A stretch of DNA of 64,000 nucleotides from JTS-RE37 sp041743425 (GTDB lineage Bacteria > Bacteroidota > Bacteroidia > Flavobacteriales > Flavobacteriaceae), in assembly GCA_041743425.1 (NCBI GenBank), contig JBGTMS010000002.1, forward strand, positions 16,225 to 80,224. The letters are read 5' to 3'. A program made the position numbers and the translations under genes. The notes beneath the pieces are model-generated. The model was not told the DNA's origin. It was given only the letters and a program-made list of their open reading frames with translations, and ran no database searches. Position 1 is the stretch's first letter. Each line of letters starts with the position of its first letter. Positions 26,716-34,621 of this stretch are shown one piece after another.

Positions 26716-27594
26716 CTAATTGAACTTACATTCTTCGTCAGCGGACTTTATGTAATATGATTTATAGTTGGTTGCCTTCGGATCCATACATCCCTTCAGA
26801 TTCCTGATCCGGATTTGACGAAAATCAACCGGCTGACCTTCACTTTGCAAAGCAATAAATCCTTCCTTTAACAACTCACCGTCCTTTTTAATATCCGGAT
26901 CGTAGCGGTTGACCACACCTCCGCCTATCTGGGGACTGGTGTATTCAAGTACCTTTTCTCCGTTGATATAATGCGTGATCAACGAATCACCCAGGACGGT
27001 TATATCTGCTTTAACCCATTGATCCCCATAAAAGGTGGCAGAGGTGGAGTTAATACAATGGCGGGGATCGATCCTGCCTTCATATACCACATCTGTACCG
27101 GGGGAACACATGTTCCCGGTCGGCCTTGCTTCCCCCTCCTTTACCCCAGCCAGCATCTGGAATTCTACAGAAATCGGCCAGTCCTGTTCTTTTGGCATGG
27201 TTCCGGGATCCTGAGAGTGAAACATCACACCGCTGTTCTTGAGGGTATAGTCCGGCGCGCCGGGGTGTAATTCTCCAAGAATGCGATATTCAAAACTCAA
27301 CTCGTAATAGGAGTAAGGCTCATTAAAATATAAATGCCCGAACCGGTCATTAAAATCTCCTTCATACTGATCATAGCGAATCTGGATTACACTATCAGTC
27401 ACCCTGAACGTTTCCCCGTAATTTACACCCACCTCGTAATGATGGATTTTGGTGGTCCAGTCATTGAGATCTGTCCCGTTAAAGAGATCCTGCCACCCTT
27501 CCTCTGCCTTATGGACCTGGCAAAAAACAGGTTGCACGGTATTAATGGATATGAAAAGAAATAAGAATATTGGCTCCAGCCGGCGTGCAGACAT
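26716..27594 (-). CDS. secreted DUF1080 protein (3-keto-disaccharide hydrolase family)
   Basis: Exported protein (signal peptide MSARRLEPIFLFLFISINTVQPVFC) with a concanavalin-like DUF1080 domain: GWQDLFNGTDLNDWT near the mature N-terminus, YYELSFEYRILGE, NSGVMFHSQ, and MCSPGTDVVYEG. The Pfam family is named for 3-keto-disaccharide hydrolase activity. The C-terminal tail GCMDPKATNYKSYYIKSADE with two cysteines is a common flavobacterial extension. The length is 292. It is convergent with the PLP lyase. Its family link to 3-keto sugar metabolism is relevant to the cluster at 50-62 kb, but it is not in that cluster. Confidence 0.85.
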   Translation of the reverse strand: MSARRLEPIFLFLFISINTVQPVFCQVHKAEEGWQDLFNGTDLNDWTTKIHHYEVGVNYGETFRVTDSVIQIRYDQYEGDFNDRFGHLYFNEPYSYYELSFEYRILGELHPGAPDYTLKNSGVMFHSQDPGTMPKEQDWPISVEFQMLAGVKEGEARPTGNMCSPGTDVVYEGRIDPRHCINSTSATFYGDQWVKADITVLGDSLITHYINGEKVLEYTSPQIGGGVVNRYDPDIKKDGELLKEGFIALQSEGQPVDFRQIRIRNLKGCMDPKATNYKSYYIKSADEECKFN

Positions 27595-27718
27595 CGTTTA
27601 TTATTGAATGTTTCTGAAAGATAATGCAATTGTCAGACTTCCCAAAACCTTCCCGACAGCAAGGATTTATGTAGTATACCAGGCTGGAGATTTTTAGGAA
27701 ATATAAGATGTCCTGTCT

Positions 27719-27726
27719 TATTTTTG
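27719..27726 (+). promoter_or_regulatory. -7 element (TATTTTTG) before the aldose-epimerase gene
   Basis: Perfect TAnnTTTG lying inside the longest frame of the downstream gene (ATG at 27708), which argues for one of the later ATGs (27735, 27738 or 27753). A TTTT run lies about 23 bases upstream of it. Confidence 0.35.
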
Positions 27727-27752
27727 AATATCTTATGATGGATTCACGCGAT

Positions 27753-28535
27753 ATGATAACATGGCAAATTTCTAATGATAAAGTTCGTATTGAAGCTGGG
27801 GAGCTGTTGGGATATGAGGTTAAAGGGCACGAATTTATCCACCAGAAAGGCAGTGCGGGCTGGCGAAATTCTGATACCGAAATGTTTCCGGTAATAGGGC
27901 CTACTGCCGATGCAGGATTCAGGGTACAGGTTTCAAAAGGGAATGCGATACAGGACCAGCACGGGTTGTTGAGGGAGCTGGACTACGAGTTGGTTTCCGA
28001 GAAATCCGGAAATGCCGTATTTAAGAAAATATACAAGGCGGGAACGCTGGTTAGGAATAGTAAGTTTCCCGATAAGTCAACCGCGGAATGGCTGATTTGG
28101 CCCTATGATTTTGAATTTTATAAAACCTTTGATCTTAACAGCACGGGCCTCCACCTCAGATTCACTGTTTCCGGAGAAAGAGATATGCCCTATATGCTTG
28201 GCTATCATCCCGCCTTTCAACTATATACGGAGGATCCTAAAATAATAGCTCCCGGCAGAATTATTGGACTTCCGGAAGTACTGAAGGCCGGTAGCCGGGC
28301 ACTTCAGGTTCCGGATTGTCATTCCCTGGTGCTTCGCGACAAAAGGGAATTGGAGATAGTCACCCGGGGCTTTGCACAGTTTATGCTTTGGACAGAAGTC
28401 CCTACCATGGTGTGTATTGAACCTATTACTTTTTATCCCTATTCGGTTCCGCAGTACCAGTTGCATGAAGGTTTTCAGCATCTGCGGGATAGCACTTCCG
28501 AATACGAGGTCTCTTTACTGCCCATACCATTTTGA
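27753..28535 (+). CDS. aldose 1-epimerase family protein (galactose-mutarotase fold)
   Basis: Cytosolic beta-sandwich protein of the galactose mutarotase-like superfamily, about 260 residues. Visible motifs are GSAGWRNSDTEMFPVIGPT (sugar-binding loop with the conserved arginine), LGYHPAFQLY with the catalytic-type histidine, and FAQFMLWTEVPTMVCIEPIT, whose final glutamate is the expected catalytic base. It is closer to the YeaD/LacX branch than to GalM. The frame could also begin at 27708, 27735 or 27738; 27753 is chosen because the MITWQISNDKV segment fits the family start and a -7 element lies at 27719. Confidence 0.82.
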   Translation: MITWQISNDKVRIEAGELLGYEVKGHEFIHQKGSAGWRNSDTEMFPVIGPTADAGFRVQVSKGNAIQDQHGLLRELDYELVSEKSGNAVFKKIYKAGTLVRNSKFPDKSTAEWLIWPYDFEFYKTFDLNSTGLHLRFTVSGERDMPYMLGYHPAFQLYTEDPKIIAPGRIIGLPEVLKAGSRALQVPDCHSLVLRDKRELEIVTRGFAQFMLWTEVPTMVCIEPITFYPYSVPQYQLHEGFQHLRDSTSEYEVSLLPIPF

Positions 28536-28698
28536 TGGCCGTAGATTGTACTTCCAGGAACAGATCTCAGAGAAATGCCACCATCTTTAAGTTGGGTATT
28601 CAATCTCCTTGCGCGTAGTGGGGGTGGGCATTGTGGCTTCCTTTCCGGGAGAGGAGGCCTGTCTGTATTCCGTCATTGACAAGCTACAGCGTATTCCC

Positions 28699-28728
28699 TT
28701 TGTAATTATGCATTTAGTGCTAAATTTG
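28699..28728 (+). promoter_or_regulatory. promoter of the SulP gene, abutting the start codon
   Basis: TTTG at 28699-28702, an 18-base spacer and a perfect TAAATTTG at 28721-28728. Only four bases (ACCG) then precede the ATG at 28733, implying a leaderless transcript. The next in-frame ATG (28802) would remove conserved SulP residues, so the start is unlikely to be later. Confidence 0.6.
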
Positions 28729-28732
28729 ACCG

Positions 28733-30463
28733 ATGCAACGTTTAGTTCCCATCCTCCACTGGCTTCCGAGGTATCGGAAAAAGGATTTTCCCAGCGATGT
28801 TATGGCCGGGCTGACAGTGGGTATTGTTATCATACCTCAGGGAATGGCCTATGCCCTCATTGCCGGACTACCTCCCGTATATGGGTTATATGCGTCGCTG
28901 TTTCCGGTGTTGGTTTATGCTTTTCTGGGGACCTCCAGACATATTGCTGTTGGCCCGGTGGCTTTGGATTCACTCCTGGTCGGGATGGGACTTGGAACCC
29001 TGGCAATTACAGGAATTCAACAATATCTTTCCATGGCCATACTACTGACATTTATAGTGGGCGCCATCCAGTTCGGACTTGGAATCCTGCGTATGGGCTT
29101 TCTTGTCAATTTTCTGTCCAAACCTGTAATCAGCGGCTTTACATCTGCCGCAGCGGTGATTATCATCATTAGCCAGGTCAAGCATCTTCTCGGAATTAAC
29201 CTCGACAGCGCCGGGCAGGTGCAGACGATCCTCATGAATACCTTCCGCAATTTAACGGAGACCAACATATTTGACTTGTCGATTGGCCTTGGCGGGATCT
29301 TCACACTGGTTGGCCTTAAAAAACTTCATCAGCGTATTCCTTCCATCTTGCTTGTGGTGGTGCTTAGTATTCTGATCGTTTATATCTTTGGGATGGAATC
29401 AAAAGGGGTACGGATTGTTGGTGACATTCCTGCAGGTCTGCCATCCTTGCAAATGCCGGATCTAAATCTGAAACTTATTGCAGATTTAATGCCTGTAGCA
29501 ATTACCCTCGCTCTCATCGGATATCTTGAAGCCATCTCCATAGGTAAGGGTATAGAGGAGAAACTCAATACAGATACCATTGTTCCCAATCAGGAATTAA
29601 TTGCCCTCGGAAGCGCGAACATGATAGGTTCCTTTTTTCAGTCATTCCCTGTTACGGCAGGTTTTTCGCGATCTGCCATCAGTTTTAAGGCAGGAACAAA
29701 AACGAATGTTGCTGGCCTGTTCACTGTTTTGATCGTGGTTGTAACTCTTTTATTTCTTACCCCTGTCTTTTACTATATGCCCAAGGCCATTCTGGCCAGT
29801 ATAATAATGGTTTCAGTGGTTGGGTTAATTGACATTCCCTATGCCAGAGACCTCTGGAAACACCGGAAGGATGAATTTGCCGTGCTTATAATAACAGTGG
29901 TTATCACCCTTTTTATTGGAATCATCCATGGAATCCTTACCGGAGTACTTATATCATTGCTCCTGATGGTTTACAGAACTTCCAAACCCCATTTTGCCAT
30001 TCTCGGACACATAAAAAACACCGACTATTTTAAAAATGTCGACCGATTCAATGAAGAGGTGATAATCAGGGAAGACTTACTGATCGTTCGATTTGACGCA
30101 CAACTCTATTTCGGCAATGCCACTTACTTTAAAAAACAGCTCTATAGATTTATTGAAGATAAGGGACCTCAACTTAAAGGAGTGATACTAAACGCTGATG
30201 CTATCAATTATATTGACGCAAGCGGGGCCCAGATGCTCATAAAGCTGATAAGAAATATCCACGAAATGGGGCTGCAATTTTATATTGCGGGGGCCATTGG
30301 ACCAACAAGGGATATCATCTTCAGCAGTGGGATAATAACCGAATTACATAGGGAATTCCTGTTTGTCCAGACGAAGGATGCCGTGGATTATTTTGACAAG
30401 CCCTATACAGTATCAGGCATACGGGCGCGCCTTGCCTACCAGAATAGGGCGAAAAGGCGATGA
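28733..30463 (+). CDS. SulP-family anion transporter with STAS domain
   Basis: Inner-membrane SLC26/SulP transporter, 576 residues. The N-terminus (LVPILHWLPRYRKKDFPSD) leads into about 12-14 membrane segments; the SulP signature region is IPQGMAYALIAGLPPVYGLY, and SFFQSFPVTAGFSRSAI is the conserved second repeat. The cytosolic STAS domain occupies roughly 440-560 (LLIVRFDAQLYFGNATYFKK; NADAINYIDASGAQML). Substrates of the family are sulfate, bicarbonate or other anions. The persulfide-dioxygenase gene directly downstream favours sulfate or another sulfur oxyanion. Confidence 0.92.
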   Translation: MQRLVPILHWLPRYRKKDFPSDVMAGLTVGIVIIPQGMAYALIAGLPPVYGLYASLFPVLVYAFLGTSRHIAVGPVALDSLLVGMGLGTLAITGIQQYLSMAILLTFIVGAIQFGLGILRMGFLVNFLSKPVISGFTSAAAVIIIISQVKHLLGINLDSAGQVQTILMNTFRNLTETNIFDLSIGLGGIFTLVGLKKLHQRIPSILLVVVLSILIVYIFGMESKGVRIVGDIPAGLPSLQMPDLNLKLIADLMPVAITLALIGYLEAISIGKGIEEKLNTDTIVPNQELIALGSANMIGSFFQSFPVTAGFSRSAISFKAGTKTNVAGLFTVLIVVVTLLFLTPVFYYMPKAILASIIMVSVVGLIDIPYARDLWKHRKDEFAVLIITVVITLFIGIIHGILTGVLISLLLMVYRTSKPHFAILGHIKNTDYFKNVDRFNEEVIIREDLLIVRFDAQLYFGNATYFKKQLYRFIEDKGPQLKGVILNADAINYIDASGAQMLIKLIRNIHEMGLQFYIAGAIGPTRDIIFSSGIITELHREFLFVQTKDAVDYFDKPYTVSGIRARLAYQNRAKRR

Positions 30464-30490
30464 TTGAGAAATAGTCCGGATATTATGGTG

Positions 30491-30498
30491 TATTTTTG
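30491..30498 (+). promoter_or_regulatory. -7 element (TATTTTTG) of the persulfide-dioxygenase gene
   Basis: Perfect TAnnTTTG, 18 bases before the ATG at 30517; it overlaps an alternative TTG start at 30496, which is thereby disfavoured. TTGA lies 23 bases upstream of the element. Confidence 0.4.
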
Positions 30499-30516
30499 CA
30501 TTGTAAAGGAAGCCGT

Positions 30517-31932
30517 ATGCATGTAGAACAAATTTACACGGGTTGTCTTGCCCAGGGCGCCTATTATATTAAAAGCAAGGATGAGGTGGCGATTATAGAT
30601 CCACTTCGTGAAGTTACCCCATATCTCGAGCGGGCCAAAAATGATGGTGCCACTATCAAATATGTTTTTGAAACACATTTTCATGCCGACTTCGTAAGTG
30701 GCCATATTACCCTTGCGAAGGAAACTGGCGCGCCCATTATTTTCGGTCCGGAAGCCAACCCATCATTCAACGCATTTATTGCCAGGGACGGCCAGGAATT
30801 TCCCCTTGGAGACTGTACTATTGTTGTTCTGCATACCCCCGGTCACACTTTGGAGAGCACCACCTACCTACTTAAAGATGCAGATGGAAAGGAACAGGCT
30901 ATTTTTTCAGGTGATACGCTGTTCCTTGGTGATGTTGGCAGGCCTGATCTTGCGCAGCAATCAATGGAAATCACCAAGGAAGAACTTGCTGGAATGTTGT
31001 TTGACAGCCTTCGGAATAAAATAATGCCACTCCCTGATACTGTAATTGTTTATCCTGCACATGGAGCCGGATCGGCCTGCGGGAAAAGTATGATGAAACA
31101 AACCGTAGACACCCTTGGCAATCAGAAAAAAGTAAACTATGCGCTAAGGGCGGATATGAGCAGGAAGGAGTTCATTGACGAAGTCACAGAGGGGCTGCTT
31201 CCACCACCAAAATACTTCCCGTTGAATGTACAGCTGAACAAGGAAGGATACGAAGATATCAGCGAAGTAATTAAAAGGGGCACCAGAGCCCTGTCTGCGG
31301 AAATGTTTAATCTTGTTGCGAATGAGACCGGGGCTGTTGTCCTTGATGTCAGGCATCAGGACGAATTTGTGGAAGGTCATATCCCCAATTCCATCTTTAT
31401 CGGACTCCAGGGGGACTTTGCACCCTGGGTTGGCGCATTGATCGCAGATGTGAAACAGCCACTTCTTCTGGTAACTCCGGAAGGCAAAGAGGAGGAAACT
31501 GTCACCCGCTTATCGAGGGTTGGATTTGACCATACCATCGGCTACCTTGAAGGTGGATTTGGGGCATGGAAGAAGGCCGGAATGGATTCGGATGCTATTG
31601 GCAGTATGGATGCCACTATCATAAAGGTAAGATCTGATTCAGAAAGTATTCCCATCTTTGATGTGCGTAAAAAAAATGAGTTTGGTTCGGAACACCTGAT
31701 GGCAGCTTCGAATACCCCGCTTGACTCCCTGAATGATCATATGGCGGAATTTCCAAAAGAAGCCACATTTTATCTTCACTGTGAGAGCGGATATCGTTCC
31801 GTTATTGCAGCCTCTATACTTAAGAGCCGGGGAATTCATAATCTCGAAAACATTGAGGGGGGGTTCCAGGCGCTGAAAAGTGCAGGAATGCCGCTCGGTC
31901 ATTACGCCGCTCCGAATGGCCCGGAAAACTGA
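30517..31932 (+). CDS. metallo-beta-lactamase / double-rhodanese protein (persulfide dioxygenase family)
   Basis: Cytosolic sulfur-metabolism protein, 471 residues. The MBL domain (about 1-230) carries THFHADFVSGH, HTPGHTLEST and FSGDTLFLGDVGRPD; the family's HxHxDH motif has phenylalanine instead of the last histidine, consistent with a mononuclear iron site as in ETHE1-type persulfide dioxygenases. Two rhodanese domains follow (about 250-360 and 375-465). The first lacks a catalytic cysteine (VTPEGKEEE in that loop); the second has it in YLHCESGYRSV. The predicted reaction is oxidation of glutathione persulfide to sulfite. The start is fixed by a good AAAGGA leader before the ATG. It lies 53 bases downstream of the SulP transporter. 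Confidence 0.9.
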   Translation: MHVEQIYTGCLAQGAYYIKSKDEVAIIDPLREVTPYLERAKNDGATIKYVFETHFHADFVSGHITLAKETGAPIIFGPEANPSFNAFIARDGQEFPLGDCTIVVLHTPGHTLESTTYLLKDADGKEQAIFSGDTLFLGDVGRPDLAQQSMEITKEELAGMLFDSLRNKIMPLPDTVIVYPAHGAGSACGKSMMKQTVDTLGNQKKVNYALRADMSRKEFIDEVTEGLLPPPKYFPLNVQLNKEGYEDISEVIKRGTRALSAEMFNLVANETGAVVLDVRHQDEFVEGHIPNSIFIGLQGDFAPWVGALIADVKQPLLLVTPEGKEEETVTRLSRVGFDHTIGYLEGGFGAWKKAGMDSDAIGSMDATIIKVRSDSESIPIFDVRKKNEFGSEHLMAASNTPLDSLNDHMAEFPKEATFYLHCESGYRSVIAASILKSRGIHNLENIEGGFQALKSAGMPLGHYAAPNGPEN

Positions 31933-32310
31933 TCCTCTATTAGAATCAGGGAGGAGATTTTGCCGTTCCGGCAAAGACAAAAAAACGCGGAAACTTCCTG
32001 AATATCACATTTTTTTTACTTATCTTTAATAAGAAAAATATCACAAATCCCCTTTATTTCATACTGATTCAGAGGAGTGAAGGCTAAAGGCTTAACCTGC
32101 CCGGTTTTTATTCAGAGTTTCACCTGCTGCCATTTTTCCAATGGATCCCGCAATACGAAATGTGTATGGATCTCATATGGATGTATAGCATTTTTGTCTT
32201 GGCCATCTTCATGTTGTGGTTGTGGTTCATCATCCGTATGTATAAAAAATTGAAGGAATGATTCCTTCCTCAGGTAAGTTCAAAATTACGGCACCCATTA
32301 TTACAAAGCA
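31933..32310 (+). other. 378-base intergenic interval
   Basis: Between the persulfide-dioxygenase stop and the convergent exonuclease/GIY-YIG gene. It holds a short stem-loop, TTTGCCG-TTC-CGGCAAA (31959-31975), 26 bases after the stop, without a T tract, and one candidate micro-ORF (32160-32261). The stretch 31976-32159 is AT-rich with no convincing signal. Confidence 0.5.
32160..32261 (+). CDS. possible single-span micro-protein, 33 aa
   Basis: The frame ATG...TGA encodes 33 residues with one hydrophobic stretch, MYSIFVLAIFMLWLWFIIR, flanked by a basic C-terminus (RMYKKLKE), giving a positive-inside single-pass topology. Later ATGs at 32166 and 32181 would shorten it. There is no ribosome-binding site, but few genes here have one. 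A chance frame in AT-rich DNA is equally possible. Confidence 0.25.
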   Translation: MCMDLIWMYSIFVLAIFMLWLWFIIRMYKKLKE

Positions 32311-33696
32311 TTAAGCCTCTTCTACCGTAATAGAGATTGGGATTTTGCGGCCCGGATTCTTGGCGAGGTAGGTCATTACCAATCGTTGCGTTTCAACGGT
32401 ATTTTTCTGAGGCGCGATATATGTTAGAATATCGGCTTGGGCGTCCATTGACAATTCTCTGGGAACAAAACCATAACCGCAATATTCACCTCCGCGTAGG
32501 AGAATCACTCCGTCTTCTTCCCCGGTACGCCCTTTTTCTCTTACCAGGCAATCCCCATCTGTCGCAGATATAAGTGCTATGGCTGCCTTCACCCTCAGAT
32601 TGTATGAATTCCCAGTTTCCTCTCCGCGACAGATACCCCTGCAACTGTTAAGACGGTAGTGAAAGCAGGCTGGAACATTTTCCTGCAAGTGACAATATTT
32701 AGCACAAAGGCTAAACTCACGGCAAATGTCTTCCAGATAATTCCGGCAATCTGAAATGGCTGTAAAAATCATCAGCGGATCAGGGGTCAGGTTCAATTTG
32801 TTATAGGCGAGATGCATAATGCCATTCCTATCCTCATAATAACAAATGGCATATTGGGTAATCTTCCGCTTTTGAGCTCTGTTATATACCGGATAATGCT
32901 TCTTAATTTCTGCCGATTCCATAAGCAATGCCAACAACTCACTCCCGGAGAGTTCAAATTCAACGTCTGCTGTCTCCCGGCACATGGCCACTTCACGGGT
33001 TGATTTGTCATAAAAATGCCCCAGCACCCTTTTTCTGATATTGATGGCTTTCCCTACATAAATTATCTGGCCACGGTCATTTTTAAACCGATAGATACCC
33101 GCGGCTGCGGGAAGCTGAACTATAAGCCCTCCAGGGAGCGACGGAGGTAAGGTGGCTTCCTGTGACCGGGCATTCAGAGATAATTTTATCGTTTCTTCTG
33201 CGCCATCCGAACTGATCAACATTTGGAACAAAAGCAGGGTGGCATGGGCATCACCTCTGGCCCTGTGCCTGTCAGTCAGAGGGATTTGGAGCGCGGAACA
33301 AAGTTTCCCAAGACTGTAGGAGTGGTACCCGGGTAATAATTTCCTGGATAAGCGGACGGTACAAAGTTTCCTGCGAATGAAATCAATTCCTATATCCCTG
33401 AACTCATTTTTGATTACATGATAGTCGAAGTTGACGCTATGGGCAACGAAAATAGCATCGCTCGTAATGGATATTATCTCACTGCTGATTTCCTTAAATT
33501 TCGGGGCGTTTCTTACCAGAAAATTATCAATACCTGTAAGTACGGTAATATAATGTGGGATCTCACATTCCGGGTTGACAAGGGAAGAAAATTCTTCGAT
33601 AACTTTCTTTCCATCATATTTAAAAATCGAAATTTCGGTGATCTTGTTTCCCTTGATCCCGTTCCCCGTGGTTTCTATGTCAACTATAGTGTACAA
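32311..33696 (-). CDS. DnaQ-like 3'-5' exonuclease fused to a GIY-YIG nuclease domain
   Basis: A 461-residue DNA-repair-type nuclease. The N-terminal DEDD exonuclease (about 1-165) has motif I VDIETTG, motif II AHSVNFDYHVI and motif III HRARGDAHAT. The UvrC/Cho-like GIY-YIG domain follows (about 205-285: AGIYRFKNDRG, IIYVGKAINIRKRV, ELLALLMESAEIK). The C-terminal part contains four or more cysteines in a CAKYCHLQ...CRGICRG pattern. This fusion is standard in Bacteroidota. The initiating codon is TTG at 33696; homologues begin at the same residue. A 10-base T-rich run (plus strand) sits just upstream of the start. Confidence 0.9.
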   Translation of the reverse strand: MYTIVDIETTGNGIKGNKITEISIFKYDGKKVIEEFSSLVNPECEIPHYITVLTGIDNFLVRNAPKFKEISSEIISITSDAIFVAHSVNFDYHVIKNEFRDIGIDFIRRKLCTVRLSRKLLPGYHSYSLGKLCSALQIPLTDRHRARGDAHATLLLFQMLISSDGAEETIKLSLNARSQEATLPPSLPGGLIVQLPAAAGIYRFKNDRGQIIYVGKAINIRKRVLGHFYDKSTREVAMCRETADVEFELSGSELLALLMESAEIKKHYPVYNRAQKRKITQYAICYYEDRNGIMHLAYNKLNLTPDPLMIFTAISDCRNYLEDICREFSLCAKYCHLQENVPACFHYRLNSCRGICRGEETGNSYNLRVKAAIALISATDGDCLVREKGRTGEEDGVILLRGGEYCGYGFVPRELSMDAQADILTYIAPQKNTVETQRLVMTYLAKNPGRKIPISITVEEA

Positions 33697-33844
33697 ACCT
33701 CTTTTTTTTTCAGACCGGATTTTAAAGGTACTTCAAATTATTATATAAATACTTCAGGAAATGACAGGCCCGGTTGAGCCAGAAAGAATTAAATTATCCA
33801 CCTAAGAATCCATTGATTCCGTATTTTTATGGAAACCTCAAAAG

Positions 33845-34618
33845 ATGAAATTTAGTTTAAAGGGGAAGACTGCTGTCGTTACAGGAGGCGCCAGTGGAAT
33901 TGGGAAGGCCATTTCCCAGGTTTTTGCCACCCAGGGGGCGAAGGTACACTGTCTGGACTTTTCCACCGGTAACCTGGAAGCTACCCTCAGAGATTCCAGC
34001 GCATCGGGCGGTACGGTGGTGATGCATCACTGCGATGTCTCCCGCCAGGAAGAAGTTAGGAAAACCATCGATTCCATTCTCTCAGACAACAGCATTGACA
34101 TCCTTATTAACAATGCCGGCATCGCACATATCGGGACTGTGGAAACCACCCTCGAGGCAGACCTGGACCGCCTCTATCAGGTAAATATCAAAGGAGTATA
34201 CAATTGCGTCAATGCATGTATCGGAAACATGAAAGAGCATGGAGGGGTTATTATCAACATGGCATCTGTGGCTGCTTCGGTTGGTATTACTGAACGCTTT
34301 GCCTACTCAATGACCAAAGGTGCGGTCCTGACAATGACTTATTCCATTGCCAAGGATTATCTGGACTTTGGGATCCGATGTAACAGCATCTCTCCGGGGC
34401 GGGTTTTTACTCCTTTTGTTGAAGGATATCTGGAGAAAAATTACCCGGATAAAAAAGAAGAAATGTTTCAAAAGCTTTCGAAAACACAGCCCATAGGAAG
34501 AATGGGCAAACCGGAGGAAATAGCCGATTTGGCCCTTTACCTTTGTTCCGAGGAAGCGTCATTTATCACAGGTACCGATTTTCCAATAGACGGGGGATAT
34601 ATAAAATTAAACGGATAA
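33845..34618 (+). CDS. short-chain dehydrogenase, probable 2-keto-3-deoxy-L-fuconate 4-dehydrogenase
   Basis: Classical SDR, 257 residues, NAD-binding TGGASGIG at 13-20, NNAG at 89-92 and catalytic S141, Y154, K158 (YSMTK). The C-terminal GRMGKPEEIADLALYLCSEEA and ITGTDFPIDGGY are typical. It is the first gene of a plus-strand run (SDR, FAH hydrolase, GH29, SDR, FucP, LldD) with only three bases to the next start. In the known non-phosphorylating L-fucose route, 2-keto-3-deoxy-L-fuconate is oxidised by such an SDR to the 2,4-diketo acid that the FAH-family hydrolase then splits. This pairing is the basis for the assignment; L-fucose dehydrogenase is an alternative. Confidence 0.8.
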   Translation: MKFSLKGKTAVVTGGASGIGKAISQVFATQGAKVHCLDFSTGNLEATLRDSSASGGTVVMHHCDVSRQEEVRKTIDSILSDNSIDILINNAGIAHIGTVETTLEADLDRLYQVNIKGVYNCVNACIGNMKEHGGVIINMASVAASVGITERFAYSMTKGAVLTMTYSIAKDYLDFGIRCNSISPGRVFTPFVEGYLEKNYPDKKEEMFQKLSKTQPIGRMGKPEEIADLALYLCSEEASFITGTDFPIDGGYIKLNG

Positions 34619-34621
34619 TTA

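Noticed and set aside
31959..31975. Stem-loop after the persulfide-dioxygenase gene as a rho-independent terminator
   Set aside because: Only 7 bp with no T tract on the plus strand; it is noted within the intergenic interval but not called as a terminator.
33697..33725. T-run upstream of the exonuclease/GIY-YIG gene as a frameshift hiding a longer N-terminus
   Set aside because: The protein already begins at the conserved first strand of the exonuclease fold with a usable TTG start; no missing N-terminal sequence is evident.
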